A stretch of DNA of 64,000 nucleotides from CALSMU01 sp965230225 (GTDB taxonomy: Bacteria > Bacteroidota > Bacteroidia > Flavobacteriales_D > Parvicellaceae): assembly GCA_965230225.1 (NCBI GenBank), contig CBDDKM010000003.1, forward strand, positions 496,001 to 560,000. The letters are read 5' to 3'. Shown here piece after piece: positions 43,807 to 51,384 of the stretch. A program made the translations under genes and the position numbers. Numbering within the stretch: the stretch's first letter is position 1; each line of letters begins with the position of its first letter. The notes beneath the pieces are model-generated. The model worked only from the letters and a program-made list of their open reading frames with translations, ran no database searches and was not told the DNA's origin.

Positions 43807-44214
43807 ATGAAAAAAACACTTGTCAATACAGAAACAGATAGAGACGTTAATGAGTTTATCGAAGCCGTAAAAAATAAACGCCGTAAGGAGGATGCTAAAG
43901 TCTTGCTGGAACTAATGAAGAGTGTAACAGGTGTAGAACCAAAGATATGGGGAGTAAGCATTGTTGGGTTTGGGAAATACAAGTATCAAAGAAAAAATGG
44001 TGATGAATTTGAATGGTTCAATGTTGGTTTTTCACCGGCAAGTGCCCATTCGTCTGTATATGTCATGTTTGATATCAACGAGGAGCAAGAGCTGTTAGAG
44101 CAGTTGGGACCTCATAAAACAGGTAAGGGCTGCTTGTACATTAAGAAATTGGAAGACGTTAATTTAGATGTTCTTAGAAAGTTAGTAGAAAAAAGTAATC
44201 GATGGGAGAGGTAA
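43807..44214 (+). CDS. DUF1801 (YdhG-like) protein
   Basis: 135 residues from the ATG at 43807 (MKKTLVNTETDRDVNEFIEA); an in-frame start at 43729 falls inside the preceding terminator and was rejected. The DUF1801 pattern is clear: VNEFIEAVKNKRRKEDAKVL, LLELMKSVTGVEPKIWG, GFGKYKYQRKNGDEFEWFNV and the C-terminal GPHKTGKGCLYIKKLEDV. These small cytosolic proteins share the YdhG fold; their function is unknown. It is convergent with the regulator gene, 16 bases away, with no terminator between. Confidence 0.9.
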   Translation: MKKTLVNTETDRDVNEFIEAVKNKRRKEDAKVLLELMKSVTGVEPKIWGVSIVGFGKYKYQRKNGDEFEWFNVGFSPASAHSSVYVMFDINEEQELLEQLGPHKTGKGCLYIKKLEDVNLDVLRKLVEKSNRWER

Positions 44215-44230
44215 AGCTCCACTGATTATT

Positions 44231-45145
44231 TTAAACAGGGTCGTTTAAGATCATTTTATACCCAACACCTCGGATGTTTACAATTTTAATGTTGGCATCG
44301 GCTTCTAGTTTTTTTCGAAGTTTAGAGATGAATACATCTAATGTTCTACCAATGTAATCTCCTTCATCTCCCCATACCTTTTTAAGTATTACTTCTCGCT
44401 CTATCGTATCGTTAACACAGGTATAGAGCAAAGTAAGTAAATCAGATTCCTTGCTGGTTAACTCAATTAACTGTCCGTGATGAGAAAGAGACATGTTACG
44501 TTGATCAAATTGGTAATCTCCTAATTGAATAAGGTGCGGGGTAGAAATAGGAGAGTTTTTTTTACTGCTTGTTTTAATCAAAAAGAGGATGATAGCTACA
44601 ACGAGTATACCTCCAATTAACCACGACCAAACATTACTTCTTTTACTTTTTTGAGGTGGGTCTATTGGATCCTGTTCCGAAACGAGGGGCTGCTGGTTTG
44701 AAGTAACATAATCAAGGATTGAAATGTGCAGGTAATAGCACCCCGTTGGTTGTTTTCGTCCCTTACATGGGATCATATCAGGTTGGTTAGGGTGTCCTTT
44801 CTGATAGCTATATACTACAAAATTGGTTTCGCATTCTACTACTTCAACAATATACCTACTGGCCATTTGGCAGCTATCCATTGCATGGTTTACGGTAGCA
44901 GCTAATTCGTCTGGGTAAAAGTCAAATTCCGATTCGAACCTGATTCTATAGCGAAATACATCCTTTTCAATTGGTAAAATTCTGGAGGTGCTATCTCCAT
45001 TCTGCAGTAGAATTTTATGACCAATCATTCTCATGCAAACCTTGGTGTGTTCCTCTGTATATTCTTCTTGAGCTATTCCTTTTTCAAGAGGGAATATTGT
45101 CAGAAATAACATGAACAATGAAAATATGACTTGCTGAAAATTCAT
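44231..45145 (-). CDS. Membrane-anchored transcription regulator with OmpR-type winged helix
   Basis: 304 residues with an unusual order. A signal peptide (about 1-25, KGIAQ) leads to a periplasmic domain of about 26-168 with Cys at 37, 92, 105, 127 and 136, which may form disulfides. A single membrane helix at about 173-190 (WSWLIGGILVVAIILFLI) is followed by a cytoplasmic OmpR/PhoB winged helix at 205-300: LGDYQFDQRNMSLSHHGQLI, LTSKESDLLTLLYTCV, VWGDEGDYIGRTLDVFISKL (recognition helix) and IRGVGYKMIL. It has no receiver or kinase domain, so it is a one-component transmembrane sensor-regulator, the reverse layout of ToxR. It is divergent from a propeller lipoprotein gene, with TTTAC direct repeats between them. 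Confidence 0.85.
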   Translation of the reverse strand: MNFQQVIFSLFMLFLTIFPLEKGIAQEEYTEEHTKVCMRMIGHKILLQNGDSTSRILPIEKDVFRYRIRFESEFDFYPDELAATVNHAMDSCQMASRYIVEVVECETNFVVYSYQKGHPNQPDMIPCKGRKQPTGCYYLHISILDYVTSNQQPLVSEQDPIDPPQKSKRSNVWSWLIGGILVVAIILFLIKTSSKKNSPISTPHLIQLGDYQFDQRNMSLSHHGQLIELTSKESDLLTLLYTCVNDTIEREVILKKVWGDEGDYIGRTLDVFISKLRKKLEADANIKIVNIRGVGYKMILNDPV

Positions 45146-45149
45146 ATTA

Positions 45150-45157
45150 CAAATCTA
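45150..45157 (-). promoter_or_regulatory. -7 box directly before the membrane regulator gene
   Basis: CAAATCTA on the plus strand reads TAGATTTG on the minus strand and ends four bases before the ATG at 45145, so the transcript would be leaderless or nearly so. Confidence 0.5.
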
Positions 45158-45194
45158 TTTTATTCTTCTTCTACATTCAACTAATTTTAATTGA

Positions 45195-45260
45195 ATTACA
45201 CTCAATTTACATTAATTTACATTTGGTAAAACAATGGAGAAGTGGCCTTCTATACCTTTG
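45195..45260 (+). promoter_or_regulatory. TTTAC-type operator with -7 box, promoter of the propeller lipoprotein gene
   Basis: ATTAC at 45195 and TTTAC at 45206 and 45216 have steps of 11 and 10 bases; the -7 box TACCTTTG begins at 45253, again 37 bases after the third unit. A related AATTTTA lies at 45183. OmpR/PhoB-type regulators bind direct repeats of about one helical turn, so the divergently encoded membrane regulator is the natural candidate binder. No TTG is at the usual -33 distance. Confidence 0.68.
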
Positions 45261-45280
45261 AAATAAAAGAAAACAGTGTT

Positions 45281-46432
45281 ATGAAGAAATGTATTTGTCA
45301 ACTCTCAATTGTTCTAATGATCGGAAGCACTTTTTTAATGATTTCGTGTAATGGACAGAAGGATTCTACATCAACATCAGAGGTGTTTACCGAATCTTGT
45401 CAGGAAAAAAAGCACCATGTAGCTCTACCAAGATTTGATTCCATTTTAGGGTTTAGGTCTAATGTAAGAGTGATTTTTGAAGATAGTAAAGGGAACATGT
45501 GGTTTGGAACCGACTGGGAAGGAGTTTGCAAGTATGATGGTTATTCTTACGCTTATTTTTCAGAAAATGGCGGATTGAGAAATAATCAGGTTTGGAGTAT
45601 ACAGGAAGATGAATTGGGCAATATTTGGATCGGAGGAGAAGATGGAGTCTGCATGTATGATGGACAGTATTTTACCCATTATCCGGAAAGGCAAAATGTA
45701 AGTGTTAATTCGCCTAAAAGAACTGAAATAACATCGCAAAATGATTGGGCTCTAGGTGCAAAAGATCTCTTTTTCGAAGGAGTTTATAAAGGAGGGGTAT
45801 ACCGATTTGATGGGAAAGAATTGACTCATCTGGATTATCCCTTCAAGAGGAAGGAAGCAGATCGACATTCTTTTGACCCTTACTGGACTTTCTCTACTTT
45901 TAAAGATCGCGAAGGAAACCTGTGGATGGGAACAGTATCCAAAGGGGTGATAAAATACGATCAAAACACTTTTGAAGTATTGGATAAGAAAGATCTAGAT
46001 GCTGGAGTGAGATGCATTTTTCAGGACAACAAAGGAGATATGTGGTTCGGAAATAATGGGGGAGGAGTCTACCATTATGATGGGGAAAATCTGGTTAACA
46101 TTACTGAAGAAAATGGCTTGAGTAATTATGAGTTTTTAAGAGAACAAAAAAACGATTACACCAAAAGTACTTTGGCGAGAATTTGGGCCATACAACAAGA
46201 TAATGAAGGGAACATGTGGTTTGGTACTGTAGATAATGGAGCCTGGAAATACAATGGTGAAGAATTTGTAAGATACATGAAGGAAGACGGGCTACCTCAT
46301 CATTCTATTTCTACTATTTATAAAGATAGCAAGGGAGTTCTTTGGTTCGGAACCGCCATGGGAGGTATTGGTACCTACGATGGTAAAACATTTAAGGTAA
46401 AGAGCACAGTGCTGGCTACCGATGGTTGTTAG
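45281..46432 (+). CDS. Two-component-regulator-type beta-propeller lipoprotein
   Basis: 383 residues from the ATG at 45281, where the lipoprotein signal starts (lipobox MISC, Cys23); an earlier in-frame start at 45242 overlaps the -7 box. The rest consists of at least six Reg_prop-type blades, each with a DxxGNxWFGT core: DSKGNMWFGT, DELGNIWIGG, DREGNLWMGT, DNKGDMWFGN, DNEGNMWFGT, DSKGVLWFGT. Such propellers are the periplasmic sensors of Bacteroidota hybrid two-component systems, but here the propeller stands alone, without kinase or DNA-binding domain. Divergence from the membrane winged-helix regulator suggests that the two form a split sensing system. The ligand is unknown. Confidence 0.85.
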   Translation: MKKCICQLSIVLMIGSTFLMISCNGQKDSTSTSEVFTESCQEKKHHVALPRFDSILGFRSNVRVIFEDSKGNMWFGTDWEGVCKYDGYSYAYFSENGGLRNNQVWSIQEDELGNIWIGGEDGVCMYDGQYFTHYPERQNVSVNSPKRTEITSQNDWALGAKDLFFEGVYKGGVYRFDGKELTHLDYPFKRKEADRHSFDPYWTFSTFKDREGNLWMGTVSKGVIKYDQNTFEVLDKKDLDAGVRCIFQDNKGDMWFGNNGGGVYHYDGENLVNITEENGLSNYEFLREQKNDYTKSTLARIWAIQQDNEGNMWFGTVDNGAWKYNGEEFVRYMKEDGLPHHSISTIYKDSKGVLWFGTAMGGIGTYDGKTFKVKSTVLATDGC

Positions 46433-46491
46433 AGGTTAACTGGGGATAAATGATTATCTTCGGTTAAATTAGTTTTCAATGCCTCCCCCGT

Positions 46492-47343
46492 ATGAAATCC
46501 CCAGACTCCAACAAGAAAACCGAAGAAAAGAAATCTGTAGCAGATAGTATTTCCGATTTACAATCCGAAACTCAAGAAACTTCATTTTCCAATTTGCGCT
46601 CTGATGCAATGATGCAACTTAAATTGCAACAGTTAGCAAAAAACAATACTAGTAGTGTATTAAATTCTCACGAAACCGGTTGTGGATGTGGAAATTGCTC
46701 TGGGTTATCACCAGTTCAGATGAAATCCAACTTTGTCATTCAGAGAGTTAGGTTTCTTTCAGATTCTCAAGCATCGGCTCTGGAGAACCACATTCAAGAT
46801 GCTTTAAGCGGCATTGAGGAGGATGGAGATTCCAGTGATGCCATCTATACATCATTAAATAATATTTATAATACTTTCAGCTCAGGTTCCAATGCACATG
46901 CTGCTTTATCGGATATTATTTTGCTTACATCTGGAAGCTCAAATACCAGAGCGCAAACACTAAATAATATAGTGAGTGGGATGTTGCAGCAGAACTCTCA
47001 AAATGTTCGGTCAGCAAATTATCCTAGCAATTATAATAGTACAGCAAGTAATGCAAGGGACACCTATCGAACCAATCATTCGGTTAGTACTACTCAGTGG
47101 AGGTGTCCTGGGAATGGAAGTACTAATGCTCATAATGCAGCAAATGGAGATATTACAATTGATCACATTACACCATGTGCCTCCCATTGGAACAGTACTG
47201 GGTATAATACCGATCGAAGTACAAGAACTGCATGGTATAATAATACGAGTAATCATCACTATATGTGTAGATCATGTAACTCTAGTTTAGGTTCAGGGGG
47301 TGTTACCTATCGATTAGATACCGGATCATCCTATTCGAACTAG
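46492..47343 (+). CDS. Candidate HNH-nuclease effector with eCIS-cargo-like N-terminus
   Basis: 283 residues, no signal peptide. The N-terminal 85 residues (SFSNLRSDAMMQLKLQQLAKNN, then GCGCGNCSGLSPVQMKSN and FVIQR) resemble the disordered leader of proteins associated with extracellular contractile injection systems, usually written as NRPEAIAQRKLQEMANNS ending VIQR. Residues about 88-170 are helical. The C-terminal 85 residues carry an HNH-like nuclease: WRCPGNG (Cys205), ITIDHITPCASHWN (Asp224, His225), AWYNNTSNHHYMCRSCNSSL (His255-256, Cys259, Cys262, Asn263), with the Cys pairs likely to bind zinc. This arrangement suits a delivered toxin. No injection-system genes are in the window, and the leader similarity rests on motif reading only. 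Confidence 0.6.
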   Translation: MKSPDSNKKTEEKKSVADSISDLQSETQETSFSNLRSDAMMQLKLQQLAKNNTSSVLNSHETGCGCGNCSGLSPVQMKSNFVIQRVRFLSDSQASALENHIQDALSGIEEDGDSSDAIYTSLNNIYNTFSSGSNAHAALSDIILLTSGSSNTRAQTLNNIVSGMLQQNSQNVRSANYPSNYNSTASNARDTYRTNHSVSTTQWRCPGNGSTNAHNAANGDITIDHITPCASHWNSTGYNTDRSTRTAWYNNTSNHHYMCRSCNSSLGSGGVTYRLDTGSSYSN

Positions 47344-47352
47344 AAAGAACCT

Positions 47353-47360
47353 TAAATTTG
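47353..47360 (+). promoter_or_regulatory. -7 box directly before the acidic lipoprotein gene
   Basis: TAAATTTG ends five bases before the ATG at 47366. It would allow the gene to be expressed separately from the putative effector upstream, as is useful for an immunity gene. Confidence 0.45.
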
Positions 47361-47365
47361 TGGTT

Positions 47366-48106
47366 ATGAATAAAGTATTACTGTTTCTTTTTGCTATTAC
47401 TGTTTTAGGATGTAAGAATAGTTCTGAGGAGCCAAAAGAAGTTAAAATAGAGGGATCACCTAATCAAGATACCATTCTGTCAACAGAGCCAATTGAGCCA
47501 ACTGAGGAAGTGGCAGAAGAAACAGAAGGCTGGGAGAATGGAATTGTGGTGAAGTTTCAGGGAGTATCCGTTTTTATGGAGTACTTTGATGTATACTGGA
47601 GCTCCAAAAGTTGGAACGAGGACGATTTTTTATATGAGGTTGATGGTGATACGGCATTTATGGATTTAATGCCAGGCGATTGGATGATGGGAAAGCGGTT
47701 TAAATTAATGCCAGATAATGTGGAATCTATAGAAGTGTTTCAACAAGAAATTATTCACGTTTCTATCGATTCGGATAGGTTGATGGAAGTGCCACTCTGT
47801 GTCATGGAAGGATGGGTAGAACACAAGACCGAATGGCAGCAAATACCTTTCAAGCAAGGGGTAAATACGTTCCCTGATGACTTTGTTGATACTGAGGTAG
47901 AGTTCGAATTTACTCTGGAGGATTTTATGGATGCGGTTGAAAGTCAGTGCGGAGAGGACTGGCGAGAAGAGTATTCTAAATACACTTCACTAGAAGAGGT
48001 GCCTTATGATTATTTTGGTAGCTATATTCTGTACAAATTTGTTTTAAAATCAGGAGAGGTGGAAATTGTTAAGTATTTAAGGTTTTCTACACCTACAAGT
48101 TGTTGA
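47366..48106 (+). CDS. Acidic lipoprotein of unknown function (possible immunity protein)
   Basis: 246 residues from the ATG at 47366 (a GTG two codons earlier is part of the -7 box region). Lipobox VLGC with Cys16, then a Glu- and Thr-rich linker (about 20-55) and a strongly acidic domain (WSSKSWNEDDFLYEVDGD, VEFEFTLEDFMDAVESQCGEDW). The family is not recognised. Its place just after the HNH protein and strong acidity would fit an immunity function, but a periplasmic or surface lipoprotein is not the usual antidote for a cytoplasm-acting nuclease, so the link is only positional. It is one base from the next gene. Confidence 0.6.
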   Translation: MNKVLLFLFAITVLGCKNSSEEPKEVKIEGSPNQDTILSTEPIEPTEEVAEETEGWENGIVVKFQGVSVFMEYFDVYWSSKSWNEDDFLYEVDGDTAFMDLMPGDWMMGKRFKLMPDNVESIEVFQQEIIHVSIDSDRLMEVPLCVMEGWVEHKTEWQQIPFKQGVNTFPDDFVDTEVEFEFTLEDFMDAVESQCGEDWREEYSKYTSLEEVPYDYFGSYILYKFVLKSGEVEIVKYLRFSTPTSC

Positions 48107-48107
48107 T

Positions 48108-48989
48108 ATGAAAGTTATTTTTTGTGATAGTGTAGTTGACCATAAAACTGTTGATCCAGATTATCTAACTGAATGGGAAACCTGTAAGACCGTTGGAGCA
48201 TCTGCAAGTTTAATCAGTTATGAAGATTTAACCGCGGGAAATGCGTTACGGGCAATTAGGTTTGTTACTGAGTCCGAAACTATAGAGCAAGGGGTTTACA
48301 GAGGTTGGATGCTTACCCCGGAGCATTATATGGACTTATATGAAGCTTTATTGTCCAGAAATATAAGGCTGATTAACTCTCCAGAGGAGTACAAACATTG
48401 TCATTATTTACCTGAGTCTTATTCAATTGTTTCAGAGGTTACTCCAAAATCAGTTTGGACGGAAAATGTATCTGATGAAGCTGGTTTGAAAGTTATGATA
48501 GAAACTTTTAATGGTTCTCCTGTTATTGTTAAGGATTATGTAAAGTCAGAGAAACACAATTGGGAAGAAGCTTGCTATATTCCTGATACATCTAACTGGA
48601 ATTCTGTTAAGAAAGTACTAGATCGATTTATTGAATTGAGAGGGAACTATCTGAATAAGGGCGTGGTATTTAGAAAGTTTGAGAAACTGAAATTTCTTAC
48701 CAATCATTCTAAAAGTGAAATGCCTTTGACAAAGGAGTTTAGAGTGTTTTTCAAAAATGGAACTCCCATAATGACATTCAATTATTGGGAAGAAGGTGAT
48801 TATGGTGATACAAAACCTGTTTTAAGTCAATTTTTAACTGTTGCATCTAATATTAAGAGTAATTTCTTTACTATGGATATCGCTCAAAAAGAAAACGGAG
48901 AATGGATTATTATGGAGTTAGGAGATGGTCAAGTTGCCGGAATTCCGGATGAATCATTATCGGTAGAATTTTATAAGGCAATGGTATAA
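48108..48989 (+). CDS. ATP-grasp protein (R2K/DUF4343-like)
   Basis: 293 residues. The N-terminal part (VIFCDSVVDHKTVDPDYLTE, YRGWMLTPEHYMDLYEAL) and the core with GSPVIVKDYVKSEKHNWEEA, GVVFRKFEKLKFLTN, TKEFRVFFKNGTPIMTFNYW and the closing GEWIIMELGDGQVAGIPDES match the R2K clade of ATP-grasp ligases (DUF4343). The closing motif supplies the metal-binding Glu/Asp of the fold. R2K ATP-grasps are thought to ligate or modify peptides or proteins and turn up in mobile and conflict-related loci. It begins one base after the acidic lipoprotein stop, so the two are probably one operon with the HNH gene. Confidence 0.8.
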   Translation: MKVIFCDSVVDHKTVDPDYLTEWETCKTVGASASLISYEDLTAGNALRAIRFVTESETIEQGVYRGWMLTPEHYMDLYEALLSRNIRLINSPEEYKHCHYLPESYSIVSEVTPKSVWTENVSDEAGLKVMIETFNGSPVIVKDYVKSEKHNWEEACYIPDTSNWNSVKKVLDRFIELRGNYLNKGVVFRKFEKLKFLTNHSKSEMPLTKEFRVFFKNGTPIMTFNYWEEGDYGDTKPVLSQFLTVASNIKSNFFTMDIAQKENGEWIIMELGDGQVAGIPDESLSVEFYKAMV

Positions 48990-49065
48990 CTTCTTGGGCT
49001 TGTTGATTAAATAATTGAACCACGTGTAGATATGTTGCCGTTCTTTACACTCTAATTTGGAAGTT

Positions 49066-50337
49066 ATGACAGAATTAAAGCAGAAGGATCAACAGTACAT
49101 TTGGCATCCATTCGATCAAATGAAAGGAGCTAATATTGTTCCAATCGTTAGAGGAGAAGGGAGTTATGTATATGATGAAGATGGGAAAAGATACATAGAT
49201 GGTTTTTCCAGCTGGTGGGTAAATACCCACGGCCATTCTAATCCATATATAGCAGGGAAATTGGCAGAACAAGCTCTACAACTGGAACATGTTGCTTTTG
49301 GTGGTTTTACACATCCTCAGGCTGTTCGGTTATCCGAAAGGTTAATTAACTTATTGCCTAACACCATCGAAAAGGTATTTTTCTCAGATAATGGATCAAC
49401 TGCTAATGAAGTAGCGCTTAAGATGTCTATTCAATATTGGTTTAACCAGGGGCAAGAGCGTAATCGATTTATTTCTATTGAGCACGATTACCACGGGGAT
49501 ACATTTGGAAGCATGAGTTTAACAGCAAGAGGAGGTTTTAACGAGCCCTTTGAGCGATTTATGTTTGATGTAGACTTTATTGATGCTCCTACTAAAGAGA
49601 ATAGAACACAGGTATTAGAGCGTTTTGAAGAGATCCTAAAAACAGATGATGTAGCTGCATTTATTTTTGAGCCAATAGTACAAGGGGCAGGAGGGATGCT
49701 AATGCATTCTCCAGAAGTATTATCGGAACTAATTGGATTGTGTAAAAAGTACAATGTGCTAACCATTGCGGATGAGGTTTTTACCGGCTTTGGAAGAACA
49801 GGAAAAATGTTTGCTTCGGATTATTTCGAGCACAAGCCGGATATTATGTGTTTGTCAAAAGGAATTACTGGTGGTTTCATGGCGTTGGGAATAACAGCTG
49901 TATCCGATAAGGTGTATCAGGCCTTTTATTCTGATAATAGCAAGCACACATTCTTACACGGACATTCGTATACCGGAAATGCTTTGGCTTGTGCAGTGGC
50001 CAATGCTTCTTTGGATTTATTTGAAGATGAAAAGGTTTGGGACAATATAGATCAAATAGCAAAGGATCAACTAGCTTTTACAGAGTCCTTAAATGATCAC
50101 CCAGGAGTAAGAAACGCAAGGTGTTTTGGTACTATTGCGGCAGTGGAGTTGGAAACGGAAGGGGTTAGCTCTTACTTCAATACCAAAGGAAAAGATGCCT
50201 ATAAGTGGTTTTTAGATAAAGGGATAATACTGAGGCCCCTTGGGAATGTACTCGTGATTGTACCGCCTTATTGTATTTCGCAGGAGGACCTAAAGTACAT
50301 TTATGATAGTATTCGAGAATATTTAAATATGGAATAA
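49066..50337 (+). CDS. bioA: Adenosylmethionine-8-amino-7-oxononanoate aminotransferase
   Basis: 423 residues from the ATG at 49066; a non-ATG start at 49057 overlaps the promoter. BioA is a class III PLP aminotransferase that uses SAM as amino donor to make 7,8-diaminononanoate, the BioD substrate. BioA features are YIWHPFDQMK, GEGSYVYDEDGKRYIDGFSSWW (in part), LEHVAFGGFTHPQAV, SDNGSTANEVALKMSIQYW, IADEVFTGFGRTG and the PLP Lys265 (CLSKGITGGFMALG), then GHSYTGNALACAVA. It lies 10.6 kb from bioD with accessory genes between, behind a one-mismatch -7 box (CTAATTTG, 49052-49059), and ends at a perfect terminator. Confidence 0.96.
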   Translation: MTELKQKDQQYIWHPFDQMKGANIVPIVRGEGSYVYDEDGKRYIDGFSSWWVNTHGHSNPYIAGKLAEQALQLEHVAFGGFTHPQAVRLSERLINLLPNTIEKVFFSDNGSTANEVALKMSIQYWFNQGQERNRFISIEHDYHGDTFGSMSLTARGGFNEPFERFMFDVDFIDAPTKENRTQVLERFEEILKTDDVAAFIFEPIVQGAGGMLMHSPEVLSELIGLCKKYNVLTIADEVFTGFGRTGKMFASDYFEHKPDIMCLSKGITGGFMALGITAVSDKVYQAFYSDNSKHTFLHGHSYTGNALACAVANASLDLFEDEKVWDNIDQIAKDQLAFTESLNDHPGVRNARCFGTIAAVELETEGVSSYFNTKGKDAYKWFLDKGIILRPLGNVLVIVPPYCISQEDLKYIYDSIREYLNME

Positions 50338-50367
50338 AAAAACCGGTAGAGATCTACCGGTTTTTTT
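50338..50367. terminator. Bidirectional terminator between bioA and the leftward gene
   Basis: Perfect 9-bp stem AACCGGTAG (50341-50349) and CTACCGGTT (50354-50362), loop AGAT, with an A-run before and a T-run after, so it works for both converging genes. Confidence 0.93.
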
Positions 50368-50387
50368 ATGCTGTTATATTCTTAGAA

Positions 50388-51161
50388 TTATCCAGTAATC
50401 TCGTCGTATACTTTGATAAAATCTTTGTTGTCTTCCAATAAGCAATCTTCTCTTTTCTCATAGAAGAATTGATGTCCTTTACTAATCGTTTCTTTTGCTT
50501 TAGCAGGGTATTTTACCTTTTGGTAGTTCGCATATTCCATCAACGCTTTCTTCAGATAATGTTGCTGAGAAAAAGTCATATCTCCAAACTGAGTTTTGGT
50601 TCCAATAGAATCAATTTGTCCCATAGCTTCTACGATCAATTTGCTTCCCTCGGTTTTGTTCTTAGTCATGATGTATAAGTGTCCTTGTAGCAATTTGGCA
50701 CCATGATCATCCGGATCAAATTTAACTACCTTTTTTACCACGCCTAAAGCCTTTCCATAAGTCTTTTCGCTAGGAGTAAGTAAGTAATTATCTACTTCTT
50801 CAGCGATGATCATCTTCATTTTTTCAATGAATTCATGAGCATCTTCTTTGTAATCGTAGGTTTTATCCTTTTTTCTGTACTTAGCTAGAAAGCTCAAACT
50901 GGTTTTATATGCCTTTGGAAAGTCGTCACTGTATTTGTGATCCTGACTCATTTCAAAAGCCGACATGCTTGCATATAGATATGGAAGAGGGTGCTTTTTT
51001 GTGTCGTCTTTCTGAGTATATTTGATCGACTTGGTAAAACACTTGTCATATTTCTCATCTACAAAGAGTAGTAGTAAATCTTCAAATTCTTGCGCCATTG
51101 CCTTTGGTGCAAAGCTTAAACCATATGCCAATAATGCAAAAAGTACTATTATTTTTTTCAT
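50388..51161 (-). CDS. Exported helical protein of unknown function
   Basis: 257 residues from the ATG at 51161, where a signal peptide begins (MKKIIVLFALLAYGLSFAPK to AMAQ); a longer in-frame extension to 51350 is unrelated to a signal peptide and was rejected. The mature protein is helical with TPR-like pairs (FEDLLLLFVDEKYDKCF, PYLYASMSAFEMSQ, AKLLQGHLYIMTKNKTEGS). No family is recognised. A 13-base palindrome, ACTTTT-C-AAAAGT at 51185-51197, lies upstream of its start and overlaps a near-consensus minus-strand -7 box. Confidence 0.65.
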   Translation of the reverse strand: MKKIIVLFALLAYGLSFAPKAMAQEFEDLLLLFVDEKYDKCFTKSIKYTQKDDTKKHPLPYLYASMSAFEMSQDHKYSDDFPKAYKTSLSFLAKYRKKDKTYDYKEDAHEFIEKMKMIIAEEVDNYLLTPSEKTYGKALGVVKKVVKFDPDDHGAKLLQGHLYIMTKNKTEGSKLIVEAMGQIDSIGTKTQFGDMTFSQQHYLKKALMEYANYQKVKYPAKAKETISKGHQFFYEKREDCLLEDNKDFIKVYDEITG

Positions 51162-51371
51162 CGTAGTAGATATTTTTATCCTACACTTTTCAAAAGTCGT
51201 GCCTAAAGTACTAAAAATAGCGCAAACATTGAAAATGCTGGTAGTTAAAGATGCTAATGCTGCCTTGTTGATATTCCCGATAACACAGTTATAACAAAGG
51301 AAATAAAGACGGTTACAATACTCGGTTGATGAATCTTTGTAAAATCTCATTTAAGGTGTTGTTGGTTTATT

Positions 51372-51379
51372 TATTTTTG
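51372..51379 (+). promoter_or_regulatory. -7 box directly before the PH-like membrane protein gene
   Basis: TATTTTTG matches TAnnTTTG and ends five bases before the ATG at 51385, so the transcript would be leaderless or nearly so. Confidence 0.5.
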
Positions 51380-51384
51380 CATCG

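Noticed and set aside
38469..48989. Integrated phage or transposon in the accessory islet
   Set aside because: No integrase, transposase, terminal repeats, tRNA junction or structural phage gene was seen; the variable content alone is not enough.
51162..51350. N-terminal extension of the leftward exported protein
   Set aside because: The extra 63 residues precede a proper signal peptide starting at 51161 and have no coding character.
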